A stretch of 64,000 nt of DNA from Burkholderia sp. PAMC 26561 (GTDB lineage Bacteria > Pseudomonadota > Gammaproteobacteria > Burkholderiales > Burkholderiaceae): contig NZ_CP014306.1 in NCBI RefSeq assembly GCF_001557535.2, forward strand, positions 1,364,001-1,428,000. Direction: 5' to 3'. Within the stretch, counting starts at the first letter, position 1. Every line of letters begins with the position of its first letter. The position numbers were made by a program, and so were the translations under genes. Below the pieces are notes generated by a model. That model did no database searches, was not told where the DNA came from, and worked only from the letters and a program-made list of their open reading frames with translations. Shown piece by piece: positions 54,107 through 63,641 of the stretch.

Positions 54107-54784
54107 TTACCATTTGATTTGCGTGCCGTCGTACTGGATGAAACTGCCGTTGAACGTTTTGTGATCCGCAGCGGCCGCCGCGATCACCGCGCGCATGCCG
54201 GTTACGCTGTGCGCAGGATCGATCGCCGCCGACGAACCGCCCATATCCGTTCGGACCCAGCCCGGGTGCAGTGAAACGCACGTCGCGCCGCGCGCCTGCA
54301 GCGACGCCGCCTTGAGCGCCGCATTCAGCGCTGCCTTGCTCGCCCTGTACAACCACCCCGCCGTAGCGTTCATCTCCGCAATGCTGCCCATCTTGCTCGA
54401 TACGACGGCAAGCACGCCGTGCGCGGCGTCCGTCAGCGGCAAGAGGATGGGAAGCAATTGCATGGGACCACGGACGTTCGTGCGCATGACTTCATCGAAA
54501 TCTTCCGCGAGGATGGTTTCCACGTGCTCCGTGCGCGGACCATAAACCCCCGACACGATGATCGCCGCATCCAGCTTCTCGCCATCGAGTTGCCAGCCGA
54601 GCGCGGCGATGTCCTCGGGTCTGGTTGTATCGAGCGAGAAGGTCTTGGCGCCCATGGCTTCGAGACCGCTTAACGATGCCGCATCGCGCGCCGTGGCGAG
54701 CACCCGCCAGCCATCGCGGCAATACTGGCGCGCAAACTCATGGCCGAGTCCGCGCGATGCACCCACGATCAATACCGTTTTCAT
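54107..54784 (-). CDS. Short-chain dehydrogenase/reductase
   Basis: A 225-residue Rossmann enzyme. The cofactor motif VLIVGASRGLGHEFARQY (about 4-21), IIVSGVYGPR near the NNAG position and the catalytic YRASKAALN (about 148-156) are present. TNVRGPMQLLP carries the conserved Asn. It resembles small CsgA-like reductases. The substrate is unknown; a neighbouring thiolase hints at beta-oxidation-related chemistry. It ends 47 bp before the GST start and begins 10 bp after the thiolase stop. Confidence 0.85.
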   Translation of the reverse strand: MKTVLIVGASRGLGHEFARQYCRDGWRVLATARDAASLSGLEAMGAKTFSLDTTRPEDIAALGWQLDGEKLDAAIIVSGVYGPRTEHVETILAEDFDEVMRTNVRGPMQLLPILLPLTDAAHGVLAVVSSKMGSIAEMNATAGWLYRASKAALNAALKAASLQARGATCVSLHPGWVRTDMGGSSAAIDPAHSVTGMRAVIAAAAADHKTFNGSFIQYDGTQIKW

Positions 54785-54794
54785 AGCGTCACCT

Positions 54795-55988
54795 TCAGAT
54801 CAATTCGATGCCCATTGCCGTCGCCTCTCCGCCGCCGATGCACAAGCTCGCCACACCGCGCTTCAGGCCGCGCTGACGCAATGCGCCGATCAGCGTGACG
54901 AGGATTCGCGCGCCCGATGCGCCGATAGGATGTCCCAACGCGCATGCGCCGCCGTTGACGTTGACTTTGTCGTGGGGAAGATCATGTTCGCGCATGGCGG
55001 CCATCGCGACGACGGCGAACGCCTCGTTGATCTCGTACAGGTCGACATCGCTCGCGCGCCAGCCGTTTTTCTCGAACAGCTTGCGGATCGCGCCGACGGG
55101 CGCCGTGGTGAACAACGCCGGTTCCTGCGCGAACGTGCTGTGGCCGACCACGCGTGCGAGCGGCGTCACGCCGAGCCGCCTGGCGGTCGATTCGCGCATC
55201 ATCACGAGCGCGGCGGCGCCATCGGAAATGGACGATGCATTCGCCGCCGTCACGGTGCCGTCCTTCGCGAAAGCGGGTTTGAGCGTCGAAATCTTTTCGA
55301 TGTTCGCCTTTGCCGGCTGTTCATCGTGATCGATAACCGTTTCGCCCTTGCGGCCCGATACCGTCACCGGCGCAATTTCCCAGTCGAACGAACCGTCTTC
55401 GTTCGCGCGCTTGGCGCGCTTGAGCGATTCGATGGCAAATGCGTCCTGCGCCTCCCGCGTGAACTTGTACGAACCCGCGCATTGCTCGGCAAACGTGCCC
55501 ATCAGCCGGCCTTTTTCGTACGCGTCTTCGAGGCCATCGAGGAACATGTGATCGAGCACCTGGCCGTGACCCATGCGCATGCCGCCGCGCGCTTTCGGCA
55601 ACAGGTACGGGGCATTGGTCATGCTTTCCATGCCGCCTGCGACGATTACATCGTGGGAACCGGCGAGCAGCATGTCGTGCGCGAACATGGCCGCGCGCAT
55701 GCCCGAGCCGCACATCTTGTTGACGGTCGTACTTCCGGTCGATAACGGCAAACCCGCGCCGAGCGCAGCTTGGCGCGCGGGCGCTTGTCCGAGACCCGCG
55801 GGCAGCACGCAGCCCATCACGGCTTCCTCGATCTGCTCGGGTTTCAGCCCTGCACGTTCAACGGCTGCGCGGATCGCGACCGAGCCTAGTTGCGGCGCTG
55901 TTACGCTTGCGAAGTCGCCCTGGAAGGCGGCCATCGGCGTGCGCGCAGCCGAGACGATTACAACAGGATCAGCGACGAAATCATTCAT
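54795..55988 (-). CDS. Acetyl-CoA acetyltransferase (thiolase)
   Basis: A 397-residue thiolase. The acyl-accepting Cys93 lies in NKMCGSGMRAA, the catalytic His in GGACALGHPIGASGAR and the second Cys in SLCIGGGEATAM. The pattern is that of biosynthetic or degradative acetoacetyl-CoA thiolases (PhaA/AtoB group). It would interconvert acetyl-CoA and acetoacetyl-CoA, the product of the HMG-CoA lyase encoded elsewhere in the window. It overlaps the carbonic anhydrase gene end by 8 bp. Confidence 0.93.
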   Translation of the reverse strand: MNDFVADPVVIVSAARTPMAAFQGDFASVTAPQLGSVAIRAAVERAGLKPEQIEEAVMGCVLPAGLGQAPARQAALGAGLPLSTGSTTVNKMCGSGMRAAMFAHDMLLAGSHDVIVAGGMESMTNAPYLLPKARGGMRMGHGQVLDHMFLDGLEDAYEKGRLMGTFAEQCAGSYKFTREAQDAFAIESLKRAKRANEDGSFDWEIAPVTVSGRKGETVIDHDEQPAKANIEKISTLKPAFAKDGTVTAANASSISDGAAALVMMRESTARRLGVTPLARVVGHSTFAQEPALFTTAPVGAIRKLFEKNGWRASDVDLYEINEAFAVVAMAAMREHDLPHDKVNVNGGACALGHPIGASGARILVTLIGALRQRGLKRGVASLCIGGGEATAMGIELI

Positions 55989-56766
55989 GCTTCAGCTCCT
56001 TGATCACACCTTCCACAATGGCGGGGACATCGCCGAGACGGGCGGCATCCGAGGCAAGTACATCGTTTTCCGCTGAATGCGCACCGCCGCGAGCCAGCGC
56101 CGCGATGCAATGCTGATAGGTCGGCTCGACCTCGTCCGGCCCGCTGATCATCATGCCCATGTTGCGCACGCGGCCGTCGTGAACGCCGTAGGTCCAGCCG
56201 TGCACGGTGATTTCCTGACCACGCGCCCATGCATCGCGCAGGATGGTCGTGTGGCACACGTTGACCGTTTGTTCGATCGTGTTCAGCTCCACAAGCCGGC
56301 GATTCCTGGCGATGCCCATTGGCCATTCTTCGAGCAGCGAGGCGTGTTTGTCGCGTACGTCCTGTACGTGACGCAGCCAGTTGTCCGCAAGACCGACACG
56401 CGTTCCAACGAGCGCCGCACCCACGCCGGAACAACCGTAGTGGCCGACGACCATGATGTGCTTCACCTTCAGCAGATCAACGGCAAACTGGATCACCGAC
56501 AAACAATTGAGGTCCGAGTGCACCACCACGTTCGCGATGTTCCTGTGCACGAACACTTCACCCGGCGGCAAGCCGATGATCTGGTTCGCCGGTACGCGCG
56601 AATCGGAGCAGCCGATCCACAAATATTCGGGCGCTTGCTGATGCGCGAGGCGAGAGAAATACTCGGCATCTTCGGAGAGTTTGCGCTCGACCCATTGCAG
56701 GTTGTTGTTGAACAAATGCGAGAGCGGGTTGCTGTCTGGATTTTCAGTGTTGTCGATGTTTGACAT
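55981..56766 (-). CDS. can: Beta-class carbonic anhydrase
   Basis: A 261-residue enzyme. Zinc ligands are Cys in WIGCSDSRVPANQI, and His and Cys in VVGHYGCSGVGAAL, with the Asp/Arg dyad of SDSR. The length is greater than E. coli Can (220), owing to a C-terminal tail of ~40 residues. It supplies bicarbonate for carboxylases. It lies 30 bp after aceK and overlaps the thiolase start, so it is inside the leftward series. Confidence 0.93.
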   Translation of the reverse strand: MSNIDNTENPDSNPLSHLFNNNLQWVERKLSEDAEYFSRLAHQQAPEYLWIGCSDSRVPANQIIGLPPGEVFVHRNIANVVVHSDLNCLSVIQFAVDLLKVKHIMVVGHYGCSGVGAALVGTRVGLADNWLRHVQDVRDKHASLLEEWPMGIARNRRLVELNTIEQTVNVCHTTILRDAWARGQEITVHGWTYGVHDGRVRNMGMMISGPDEVEPTYQHCIAALARGGAHSAENDVLASDAARLGDVPAIVEGVIKELKHE

Positions 56767-56796
56767 GGCATTCAGTGCTGGTAGGTCACGCGGGTT

Positions 56797-58599
56797 TCAT
56801 GCGGCGGCGCATGCGGCAGGTGCGCCGTTCAGAAAACGCTCGGGATAGCGAACGCTGAAACGGTTGCTGCGTTCGTAGGGGAAAAACTCGGCGAGTTCGC
56901 CGTTGAGGATCTGTTCCTTATGCTTTTGCCAGAGAGCCGGATCGAAGAAATCGGCATGGTGTTTCATGAAGACGTCGCGCACTCGCGGATCGCCAAGCAG
57001 GAACGTTCCATACGTTTCCGGAAAGATGTCGTGCGGCCCGACGGTGTACCACGGCTCGCCCGACATTTCCTCTTCTTCGGTGCGCGCTTGCGGCACATGG
57101 CGCACGTTGCAATCGGTCAGGTATTCGATTTCATCGTAATCGTAGAACACCACGCGGCCGTGCCGCGTGACGCCAAAGTTCTTGTACAGCATGTCGCCGG
57201 GAAAGATGTTCGCCTGCATCAGTTGCTTGATGGCGTCGCCGTACTCCCTGATGCCATGCTCGATCTCGTGTGGCGTGCCGTTCTGCAAATACAGGTTCAG
57301 CGGCGTCATGCGGCGTTCAATATACAAATGCCGGATCACGAGCTTGTCGCCTTCGTATTCGATCATCGACGGGATTTCTTTCCTGAGTTCCTTGAGCAAT
57401 GCATCGTCCAGACGGGCTAACGGCAACGCGACGCTCGAATATTCGAGCGTGTCGGCCATGCGCCCCAGCCGGTCATGGCGCTTCACCAGCCGGTACTTGT
57501 CCTCGACTTTCTCGCGCGTGGTCTCCTTCGGCGGCGGGAAGTTGTCCTTGATCAGCTTGAACACATAGGGGAACGATGGCAACGTGAACACCAGCATGAC
57601 CATGCCCTTGATGCCCGGCGCAAGGGTGAATTTATCGCTGGAATGCGAGAGGTGATGCAGCAAGTCACGATAGAACAGATTCTTGCCCTGCTTCTGCAGT
57701 CCCACGGACGTATAGATCTCCGCCTTCGCTTTGCCCGGCATGATGGTGCGCAGGAACTGCACATACGCCGACGGCACCTCCATATCCACGAGAAAGTACG
57801 AATGCGAAAAGCTGAAGATGATCAGCACTTGTTCGCGTTGCAACAGGACCGTATCCAGCGCGAGCAGACCTGGTTGCGCGTGACGCACGGGCAAGACGAA
57901 CGGCAGGATCAGGTCGCCATTGATGATCCGCCCGATCATGTACGCCGCCTTGTTGCGGAAGAACAGGGACGACAACATGTGGATCTGGAAATTCGGTGCC
58001 GCCTCGAACTCGCCTAATGCCTCGGTGATGGCTCGCATGACGCATTGAACATCGCGTTCGAGCTCTTCAAATGCAGGCTCGAGCTGGAAGTTCGTGACAA
58101 TGCGCGCGAGCGTTGCAGCGAGCCCGTCCTTCTTTGGGTAATACGCGCGATACGTCGGCTTGGCGGCGGGTTCATCGTTCTCGATATATTCCGTCGATAT
58201 GGCCGGCCGCACAAAGATAAAGTCGTTACTGAAATACGACCTGTGCAGGATCTTGCAGCACACGGAGTTGAAAAACGTCTCGGCGCATTCGGGTTGCCGA
58301 TGCGTCGTCAACAAGCCGATGTAATGCAGCTTGATCTGCTGCCAGACTTCATCGTCTATGTTCTCTGCGTCGTATTGGTCCTGCAGACGCGTCACACATT
58401 CTTCCACGCGATCGTCGTAGGACGTGATGCGCTCGCGCGCCAGGCGTTGCAGCGCATGCCAGTCGCTTTCTTCGAATAAATGCTTCGCTGCGATCGCAGC
58501 ATCGCTGAAAACGCGATAGTGACGATCGAACCCTTCGAGCAGCGTTTGCGCGACATCGAAGCCAATCTGCGACGACAGCAATCTGGGAAAGTGATTCAT
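56797..58599 (-). CDS. aceK: Isocitrate dehydrogenase kinase/phosphatase
   Basis: A 600-residue AceK. Conserved stretches include [10 protein letters not shown], the nucleotide-binding region around [31 protein letters not shown] (with the conserved Lys), and [26 protein letters not shown] with the DYDE metal-binding motif. It reversibly phosphorylates isocitrate dehydrogenase to send carbon into the glyoxylate shunt. aceA and aceB are not adjacent. ATG 58599 ([13 protein letters not shown]) is the family start; the frame opens 30 codons earlier. The gene lies 86 bp after the MerR gene. Confidence 0.96.
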   Translation of the reverse strand: MNHFPRLLSSQIGFDVAQTLLEGFDRHYRVFSDAAIAAKHLFEESDWHALQRLARERITSYDDRVEECVTRLQDQYDAENIDDEVWQQIKLHYIGLLTTHRQPECAETFFNSVCCKILHRSYFSNDFIFVRPAISTEYIENDEPAAKPTYRAYYPKKDGLAATLARIVTNFQLEPAFEELERDVQCVMRAITEALGEFEAAPNFQIHMLSSLFFRNKAAYMIGRIINGDLILPFVLPVRHAQPGLLALDTVLLQREQVLIIFSFSHSYFLVDMEVPSAYVQFLRTIMPGKAKAEIYTSVGLQKQGKNLFYRDLLHHLSHSSDKFTLAPGIKGMVMLVFTLPSFPYVFKLIKDNFPPPKETTREKVEDKYRLVKRHDRLGRMADTLEYSSVALPLARLDDALLKELRKEIPSMIEYEGDKLVIRHLYIERRMTPLNLYLQNGTPHEIEHGIREYGDAIKQLMQANIFPGDMLYKNFGVTRHGRVVFYDYDEIEYLTDCNVRHVPQARTEEEEMSGEPWYTVGPHDIFPETYGTFLLGDPRVRDVFMKHHADFFDPALWQKHKEQILNGELAEFFPYERSNRFSVRYPERFLNGAPAACAAA

Positions 58600-58685
58600 A
58601 TCGACCCTGCACTTCGTGTGGTGTCGCGTGAGGTGCGTTACTTCCTGTGCATTCAAACCGGGCGATATTGTATCGCCATGGCCGT

Positions 58686-59138
58686 TCATACCGCCTTCGC
58701 GCGTTTCTCCGTGGCCGGAGATGGCGCGGGCATCTTGCGTGCGCGCTTTTCAGCACTCGCCGAAAGCAGCGCACGGCCTTGCGTTTCGTACGCGGCAAGC
58801 TCGGCCAGCGTCGCGTTCAGGTCTTCCAGTTGCCGCTCCAGCACCACGCGATGTTCCGCGATCGTGTCCAGGAACGCGTGCAACTGCGCGACGGTGCCCG
58901 TGGGTGAATCGTAGAGATCGAGCAGCCGGCTGATTTCGGACAGCGTAAACCCGAGCCGCTTGCCGCGCAGCGTCAGCCTCAGGCGCGTGCGGTCGCGCGC
59001 CGAATAGACGCGCCGCACACCGTTCGTGCCTTCGCGCGCCGGCGTGAGCAAACCCTGATTCTCATAGAAACGGATCGCGCGGGGCGTGATGTCGAATTCA
59101 CGAGCCAGTTCGGTGATGGTGTAACGCGTGTCGGTCAT
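58686..59138 (-). CDS. MerR family transcriptional regulator (LiuR-like)
   Basis: A 150-residue regulator. [27 protein letters not shown] (about 7-33) is the MerR helix-turn-helix and wing. A long dimerisation helix follows. The metal-binding C-terminal cysteines of CueR/ZntR are absent, and the closest pattern is the LiuR-type MerR group that controls branched-chain amino-acid and acyl-CoA degradation. ATG 59138 is the family start. A LiuR-like palindrome lies in the 111-bp divergent promoter region. Downstream genes include aceK and a thiolase. Confidence 0.88.
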   Translation of the reverse strand: MTDTRYTITELAREFDITPRAIRFYENQGLLTPAREGTNGVRRVYSARDRTRLRLTLRGKRLGFTLSEISRLLDLYDSPTGTVAQLHAFLDTIAEHRVVLERQLEDLNATLAELAAYETQGRALLSASAEKRARKMPAPSPATEKRAKAV

Positions 59139-59190
59139 TTGAAAGTAGTGAAGCGCTGAACGGCTTTTGACAACCACTGTAAAATACGAG

Positions 59191-59206
59191 TTAACGTTAG
59201 CGTCAA
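59191..59206. promoter_or_regulatory. LiuR-like operator in the merR / metallo-hydrolase divergent promoter
   Basis: TTAACGTTAGCGTCAA (59191-59206; TTGACGCTAACGTTAA on the other strand) is a near-palindrome close to the published LiuR box as I recall it. A TTGACA hexamer lies 18 bp to its left at 59167-59172 on the + strand, so the operator sits where the -10 spacer region of the rightward promoter would be. Confidence 0.6.
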
Positions 59207-59249
59207 CTTGGCGGCATTGCAAGAATCGACAACCCGGAGACCGACCCGC

Positions 59250-60329
59250 ATGAATCCGCTCGAACAACAACTGGATTACGTTTTCGCCGACCGGCTTCCC
59301 GAACCCGGCCGGGCGATGGAAGTCGCGCCCGGCGTCTTTTGGGTACGCATGCCGCTGCCGTTCGCGCTCGATCACGTCAACGTCTGGGTCATGCGCGATG
59401 AAATCGATGGCGTGAAGGGCTGGACCGTCATCGATTGCGGTATTTCAGACGAAACCATCCGCGCCAGTTGGGAAAGCGTCTTCGGTACGTTGCTCGACGG
59501 CTTGCCGGTTTTGCGTGTGATCGTCACGCACTGCCATCCGGATCACCTGGGCCTCGCCGACTGGCTCTGCAATGGGGGCGAGCAAAAGCGCTGGGGTCCG
59601 GTAAGACTCTGGATGTCGCACGGCGAATACGCGATGGGCCGCGTCATGTCCAGTGGCGACGGATCGGATGCAGGCGGCGAGCGCGCCGCACAGCACTTCG
59701 CGCGACATGGCATGAGGGACCCGGCATCGCTCGAAGCGTTACGCAAACGCGATACGTATTACCCGAAGCTCGTTCCATCCATACCGCAGCATTTCCGCCG
59801 ACTGCGCAACGGCGACATGGTCAGGATTGGCGGGCGCGACTGGGAAGTAATAACGGGTTTCGGTCATTCGCCCGAACATTGCGCGTTCTATTGCGCGGAG
59901 ACCAACGTGCTGATTTCCGGGGACATGGTCTTGCCGCGCATTTCGACGAATGTGTCCGTGTTTGCTATCGAACCGGAGAGCAATCCGGTGGCGCTGTTCC
60001 TGGAATCCCTCGGCCGATACGAAGCGTTACCCGCCGATGCGCTTGTCCTGCCTTCCCACGGCAAGCCGTTTCGCGGCATGCATACGCGTATCAGGCAGCT
60101 TCGCGACCATCACGCGGCGCGGCTCGCAGAAGTGCGCGAGGCGTGCGCGGCGAAGCCGCAAAGCGCGGCGGACATTGTGCCGATCATGTTCAAGCGTCCG
60201 CTCGATGTACATCAGATGACCTTTGCGCTCGGCGAAGCGCTGGCGCATTTGCACTTGCTCTGGCTGAAAGGTGAACTGGTGCGTCGTACGAATGAAGACG
60301 ATGGCGTAATCCGTTTCGCGCCGGCATGA
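59250..60329 (+). CDS. Metallo-beta-lactamase-fold hydrolase
   Basis: A 359-residue hydrolase. VTHCHPDHLGLADWL (HxHxDH, about 92-106), FGHSPEHCAFY (about 207-217), ISGDMVLPRIS (about 226-236) and LPSHGKPFRGM (about 267-277) give the complete ligand set. After the core come ~80 helical residues (DVHQMTFALGEALAHLHLLW), a LACTB2-like C-terminal region. It is divergent from the MerR gene across the operator, so it is a likely direct target. The substrate is unknown; an acyl-CoA thioester fits the regulator type. ATG 59250 gives the family N-terminus. Confidence 0.86.
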   Translation: MNPLEQQLDYVFADRLPEPGRAMEVAPGVFWVRMPLPFALDHVNVWVMRDEIDGVKGWTVIDCGISDETIRASWESVFGTLLDGLPVLRVIVTHCHPDHLGLADWLCNGGEQKRWGPVRLWMSHGEYAMGRVMSSGDGSDAGGERAAQHFARHGMRDPASLEALRKRDTYYPKLVPSIPQHFRRLRNGDMVRIGGRDWEVITGFGHSPEHCAFYCAETNVLISGDMVLPRISTNVSVFAIEPESNPVALFLESLGRYEALPADALVLPSHGKPFRGMHTRIRQLRDHHAARLAEVREACAAKPQSAADIVPIMFKRPLDVHQMTFALGEALAHLHLLWLKGELVRRTNEDDGVIRFAPA

Positions 60330-60330
60330 A

Positions 60331-60364
60331 AAAACCGGGCGCTTTTATAAGGCGCCCGGTTTTT
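60331..60364. terminator. Bidirectional terminator between the metallo-hydrolase and dppA-like genes
   Basis: AAAACCGGGCGC (60331-60342) pairs with GCGCCCGGTTTT (60352-60363) around a 9-nt loop, with T- and A-runs on either side. It is directly next to the metallo-hydrolase stop (60327-60329). Confidence 0.92.
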
Positions 60365-60380
60365 CAAAGAGCAACAACGC

Positions 60381-61967
60381 TTACTGCACGGATACGGTCG
60401 AAAAGTTCTGCCGTCCAAACGGACTGACCCGATACCCGCTCACGTTGGCTTGCGTCAGCGCGGACGCGGTCGGATAACCGAGCGGGATCCACAGCGCCTG
60501 GTCGTGGATGATCTGCTGCGCTTCGGTATAAGCCTTGGTCCGCTTGCCGATATCCGCCGATGCCTTGCCTTCATCGATCAAACGATCCAGCGTCGGGTCG
60601 CAAAAACGCGCGAAGTTGATGCCCGAGCGCACGGCGGCGCAACTGAACAGCGGCGAGAGATAGTTGTCCGGATCGCCATTGTCGCCAGCCCACCCCATGA
60701 ACAACATGTCGTGCTGGCCTTGCTTCGCTTCCTTGATCAGCTCACCCCATTCGATCACCTTGACCTGCGCCTTCACGCCGATCTTCGCCAAGTCCGCCTG
60801 CAGCAATTCTGCGCCGGCCTTCGGGTTCGGATTCAGCACGCTGCCGTTCGGACGCACCCAGATGGTTGTATCGAAGCCATTTGGATAACCTGCATCGGCG
60901 AGGAGTTTTTTAGCGCGATCGACCGAATACGCGTATGGCGTCACCTGCTTGTCGTAGCTCCACGTGTTCGGCGGGAACGGATTCACGGCGGCCGTCGCCG
61001 TGTTCTCGAAGACCGTTTTCAGGTACGTCGTGCGATCGAATGCCTCGTTCAGCGCCTGGCGGACCTTGGGGTTATCGAGCGGCTTTTTCTGCGTATTCAG
61101 CGCCACGAACGCCGTCATGAACGCCGGCGTTTCGACGACCTTGATCGAGCCGCCTTTCTTCGCATCGATCACATCCTGCGGCTTCGGCGACAACGCGATC
61201 TGGCATTCACCCGCCTTGATTTTCTGCGCGCGCACGGAGGCGTCGGGCGTGATTGCATAGATCAACCGGTCGACCTTCGGCTTCGCGCCCCAGTAGGTCG
61301 GGTTCACGTCGTAGCGGATCACGGCGTCCTTGGTATAACTCTTCAACACGAACGGACCCGTGCCGATGGGTTTCGCGTTCAGATCGGTTTCCTTGCCGGC
61401 CTTGAGCAATTGGTCGGCGTATTCGGCCGAATAGATCGATGCAAAACCCATCGTCAGAATGGGCACGAAGGTCGCGTTCGGCGTGTTCAGCACGAACTTC
61501 ACGGTGTTGTCATCGACCTTGGATACCGACTTGATCAGCTTCACCAGACCCATCGATTGCGCATGCGGAAAGCCGCTCGCGCCCGCCACCTTGTGCCACG
61601 GGTTGCTGTCCGAAAGCATGCGATCGAACGAAAACACGACGTCATCGGCCGTCAATTTCCTCGATGGCTTGAAGTAATCCGTGCTCTGGAATGCCACGTT
61701 CGGGCGCAGATGGAACGTGTAGGTCAGGCCGTCGGCGCTCACATCCCACTTCTCCGCGAGCGCGGGCGTGACCTTCTTCGCGACTTCATCGTAGGAGACG
61801 AGTGTGTTGAAGATCACATCCGCCGATGCATTGGTCGTCACGAGCGAGTTGAACTGCACGACATCAAAGCCGTCGGGACTCGACTCCGTGCACACGGTAA
61901 GCGGTTTTGCTATCGCGAGCATCGGTATTACGGCCAGGACTGCGGCTGCGAGCATTCTGAAGCGCAT
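60381..61967 (-). CDS. Peptide ABC transporter substrate-binding protein (DppA-like)
   Basis: A 528-residue periplasmic protein. The signal peptide is about 1-20 (cleavage after AIA). The mature protein opens KPLTVCTESSPDGFDVVQFNS, like DppA, and continues with SADGLTYTFHLRPNVAFQSTDYFKPSRKLTADDVVFSFDRM, the SBP_bac_5 signature region. It would bind di- or oligopeptides, or haem as some DppA proteins do. No dppBCDF genes follow and a terminator lies just downstream, so it is an orphan binding protein. Confidence 0.9.
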   Translation of the reverse strand: MRFRMLAAAVLAVIPMLAIAKPLTVCTESSPDGFDVVQFNSLVTTNASADVIFNTLVSYDEVAKKVTPALAEKWDVSADGLTYTFHLRPNVAFQSTDYFKPSRKLTADDVVFSFDRMLSDSNPWHKVAGASGFPHAQSMGLVKLIKSVSKVDDNTVKFVLNTPNATFVPILTMGFASIYSAEYADQLLKAGKETDLNAKPIGTGPFVLKSYTKDAVIRYDVNPTYWGAKPKVDRLIYAITPDASVRAQKIKAGECQIALSPKPQDVIDAKKGGSIKVVETPAFMTAFVALNTQKKPLDNPKVRQALNEAFDRTTYLKTVFENTATAAVNPFPPNTWSYDKQVTPYAYSVDRAKKLLADAGYPNGFDTTIWVRPNGSVLNPNPKAGAELLQADLAKIGVKAQVKVIEWGELIKEAKQGQHDMLFMGWAGDNGDPDNYLSPLFSCAAVRSGINFARFCDPTLDRLIDEGKASADIGKRTKAYTEAQQIIHDQALWIPLGYPTASALTQANVSGYRVSPFGRQNFSTVSVQ

Positions 61968-62219
61968 GGAATCTCCCGTTTTTGATGCTGTTGTCGGTTA
62001 GTCGGTTAATTTTCGTCATTTTTCGATGCAGGCAGCGTTGCGACTCGTTGCGACTTATTGTACGGCGCGCTTCGGCGCACGGTCCTGCGCAACAAACCCG
62101 CGTCGGCGTAGCTTACTGAAACGTTATTTCCGCTACAACGACCGATTGGGGATATCGATATGGGACCGATCCCGCCCGGCTGCGTCGCCTTGCCTAATCC
62201 GTAGCCCCACGCTAAACTC
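61968..62219. other. Intergenic region between the dppA-like gene and the riboswitch
   Basis: About 250 bp that should contain divergent promoters for the dppA-like gene and the riboswitch transcript. I see several GTTGCGACT-like repeats (62038-62055) but no clear hexamer pair. Confidence 0.4.
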
Positions 62220-62396
62220 ATGCCCGTCTTTGGGGAGTAGCCTTCCTTCCGCAATGGGAGGAGGACGCGTCAACATACTCGGCTGGTGCCGTGGCGCGTT
62301 CGACCGGTCAGGTTTGGCGAGACCATGGGTGCATCTTGTCGTTCACGGTCGGACGGCGCGGGATAGCACCCTGGTTCGCTGACGTCCGACCGTGAA
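62220..62396 (+). promoter_or_regulatory. yybP-ykoY-type Mn2+ riboswitch with expression platform
   Basis: GGGGAGTAG (62232-62240) and GTCAACATACTC (62269-62280) are the two conserved strands of the yybP-ykoY Mn2+-sensing core. GGCGAGACC (62316-62324), closed by GGTC/GACC, matches the third conserved segment. ATGC (62220-62223) and GCAT (62331-62334) can form the basal stem. Downstream, TTCACGGTCGGAC (62342-62354) pairs perfectly with GTCCGACCGTGAA (62384-62396), a likely switching hairpin. The class turns on Mn2+ exporters when Mn2+ is high. The controlled gene starts at 62489. Confidence 0.85.
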
Positions 62397-62488
62397 ATCA
62401 TCGTGTCTCCAAAACAAAAATACCCCACTCCGGTCACAAGCCTCTCCTTGCGCAGCGGTCGCCAGTACCCCTCATTGCGAGGTGCGGC

Positions 62489-63499
62489 ATGACCATGCTC
62501 TTCCTGCAACTCGCACTCATGCTCGTGGTGATTCTGGCGGCATCGGAATTGTTCACCAATGCGCTCGAGCATCTCGGCGAAAAACTCGGTATCTCCGAAG
62601 GCGTCACGGGTTCGCTCTTTGCGGCCATTGGCACGGCATTGCCTGAAACCACCGTGCCGATCATCGCGTTGCTGGGCGCCTCGGCAAATCGTTCGGTCAA
62701 CGAGGAAATCGGCGTCGGCGCCATTCTTGGCGCGCCGCTGATGCTCGCGACGCTTTCCACCTGCCTGATGGCCATTGCCGTGATCAAGACGCGCGGCCTG
62801 AAGGGTCTGGTCACGCCTGAACACACGGGTTTTACCCGCGATCTCAACTTCTTCCTCTGCGCGTTCATGATTGCAGCCGGCGCGATGTTCGTCCCGCATC
62901 ACGCGTGGCCCGTGCGCGCGTTGTTCGCCGTCGGCCTGGTCGGCGTGTATGTGGTGTATGTGATTACGACGTTTCGCGCATCGGCCAGTCTGGTCGAGAA
63001 AGGGCACGGCACCGAGGCGCCCGAGCGCCTGCTGATCGCGCGTGTGGGCTTGCCGACGACGCTTGCGACCATTGCGCTACAGATGCTGATCGGCGTTGCA
63101 CTGCTGGTTGGCGGGGCGAAGGGGTTTATCGCGGGCGTTGAAGGTGTGTCGCATGTGCTGGGCATTTCGGCGTTGCTGCTCTCGCTGATCATCATCCCGA
63201 TCGCGACCGAACTGCCGGAAAAGGTGAACAGCATCATCTGGGCGCGGCGCGGGAAGGACACGCTCGCGTTCGGGAACATCACCGGCGCAATGGTGTTTCA
63301 AGGCACGTTGCTGCCGGGTATCGGCATCATGCTGACGCCCTGGGAACCGCGCGTTGAAGTGCTGACCGGCGTTTTCATCACGCTTGCCGCCGCCGCATGG
63401 CTGCGGTTCAACGCGAGAAAAGGCGGGATCGTGCTTTGGGCGCTGCTCGTGAACGGCGGCCTGTACGCGCTTTATCTCGGATTGACGCTGGGACGGTAA
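62489..63499 (+). CDS. CaCA-family sodium/calcium exchanger-like cation antiporter
   Basis: A 336-residue membrane protein with about ten hydrophobic segments in two homologous halves. The alpha-repeat motifs are GSLFAAIGTALPETTVPIIALLGA (about 43-66) and LIIIPIATELPEKVNSIIWARRG (about 233-255), the G/AT-x-LPE signature of Ca2+/cation antiporters. A Mn2+ riboswitch directly upstream suggests that it exports Mn2+ (or Mn2+ and Ca2+). GCGAGGTGCGGC precedes ATG 62489; ATG 62495 is also possible. It is monocistronic; the flagellar genes beyond are convergent. Confidence 0.88.
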   Translation: MTMLFLQLALMLVVILAASELFTNALEHLGEKLGISEGVTGSLFAAIGTALPETTVPIIALLGASANRSVNEEIGVGAILGAPLMLATLSTCLMAIAVIKTRGLKGLVTPEHTGFTRDLNFFLCAFMIAAGAMFVPHHAWPVRALFAVGLVGVYVVYVITTFRASASLVEKGHGTEAPERLLIARVGLPTTLATIALQMLIGVALLVGGAKGFIAGVEGVSHVLGISALLLSLIIIPIATELPEKVNSIIWARRGKDTLAFGNITGAMVFQGTLLPGIGIMLTPWEPRVEVLTGVFITLAAAAWLRFNARKGGIVLWALLVNGGLYALYLGLTLGR

Positions 63500-63548
63500 G
63501 TCATCGCAGGTGGCGGCGTGCGCCTCGGCATGCCGCCAGTTCGCGCGC

Positions 63549-63572
63549 AAAAAAAAGCCCGCCGAAGCGGGC
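63549..63572 (-). terminator. Intrinsic terminator of the flagellar operon
   Basis: On the - strand, GCCCGC (63572-63567) pairs with GCGGGC (63562-63557) around TTCG and is followed by a run of eight U (63556-63549). It lies 70 bp beyond fliT. Confidence 0.9.
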
Positions 63573-63641
63573 ATCAATCACATTGCGCGTCGCACTTACC
63601 GCGCATCTGTTGTTGTCCTGCGTTGTCTCTTCACTGCCGCT

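Noticed and set aside
60450..61985. 511-codon open frame on the + strand
   Set aside because: Antisense to the DppA-like gene, which has a signal peptide and family motifs; the shadow is Arg/His-rich.
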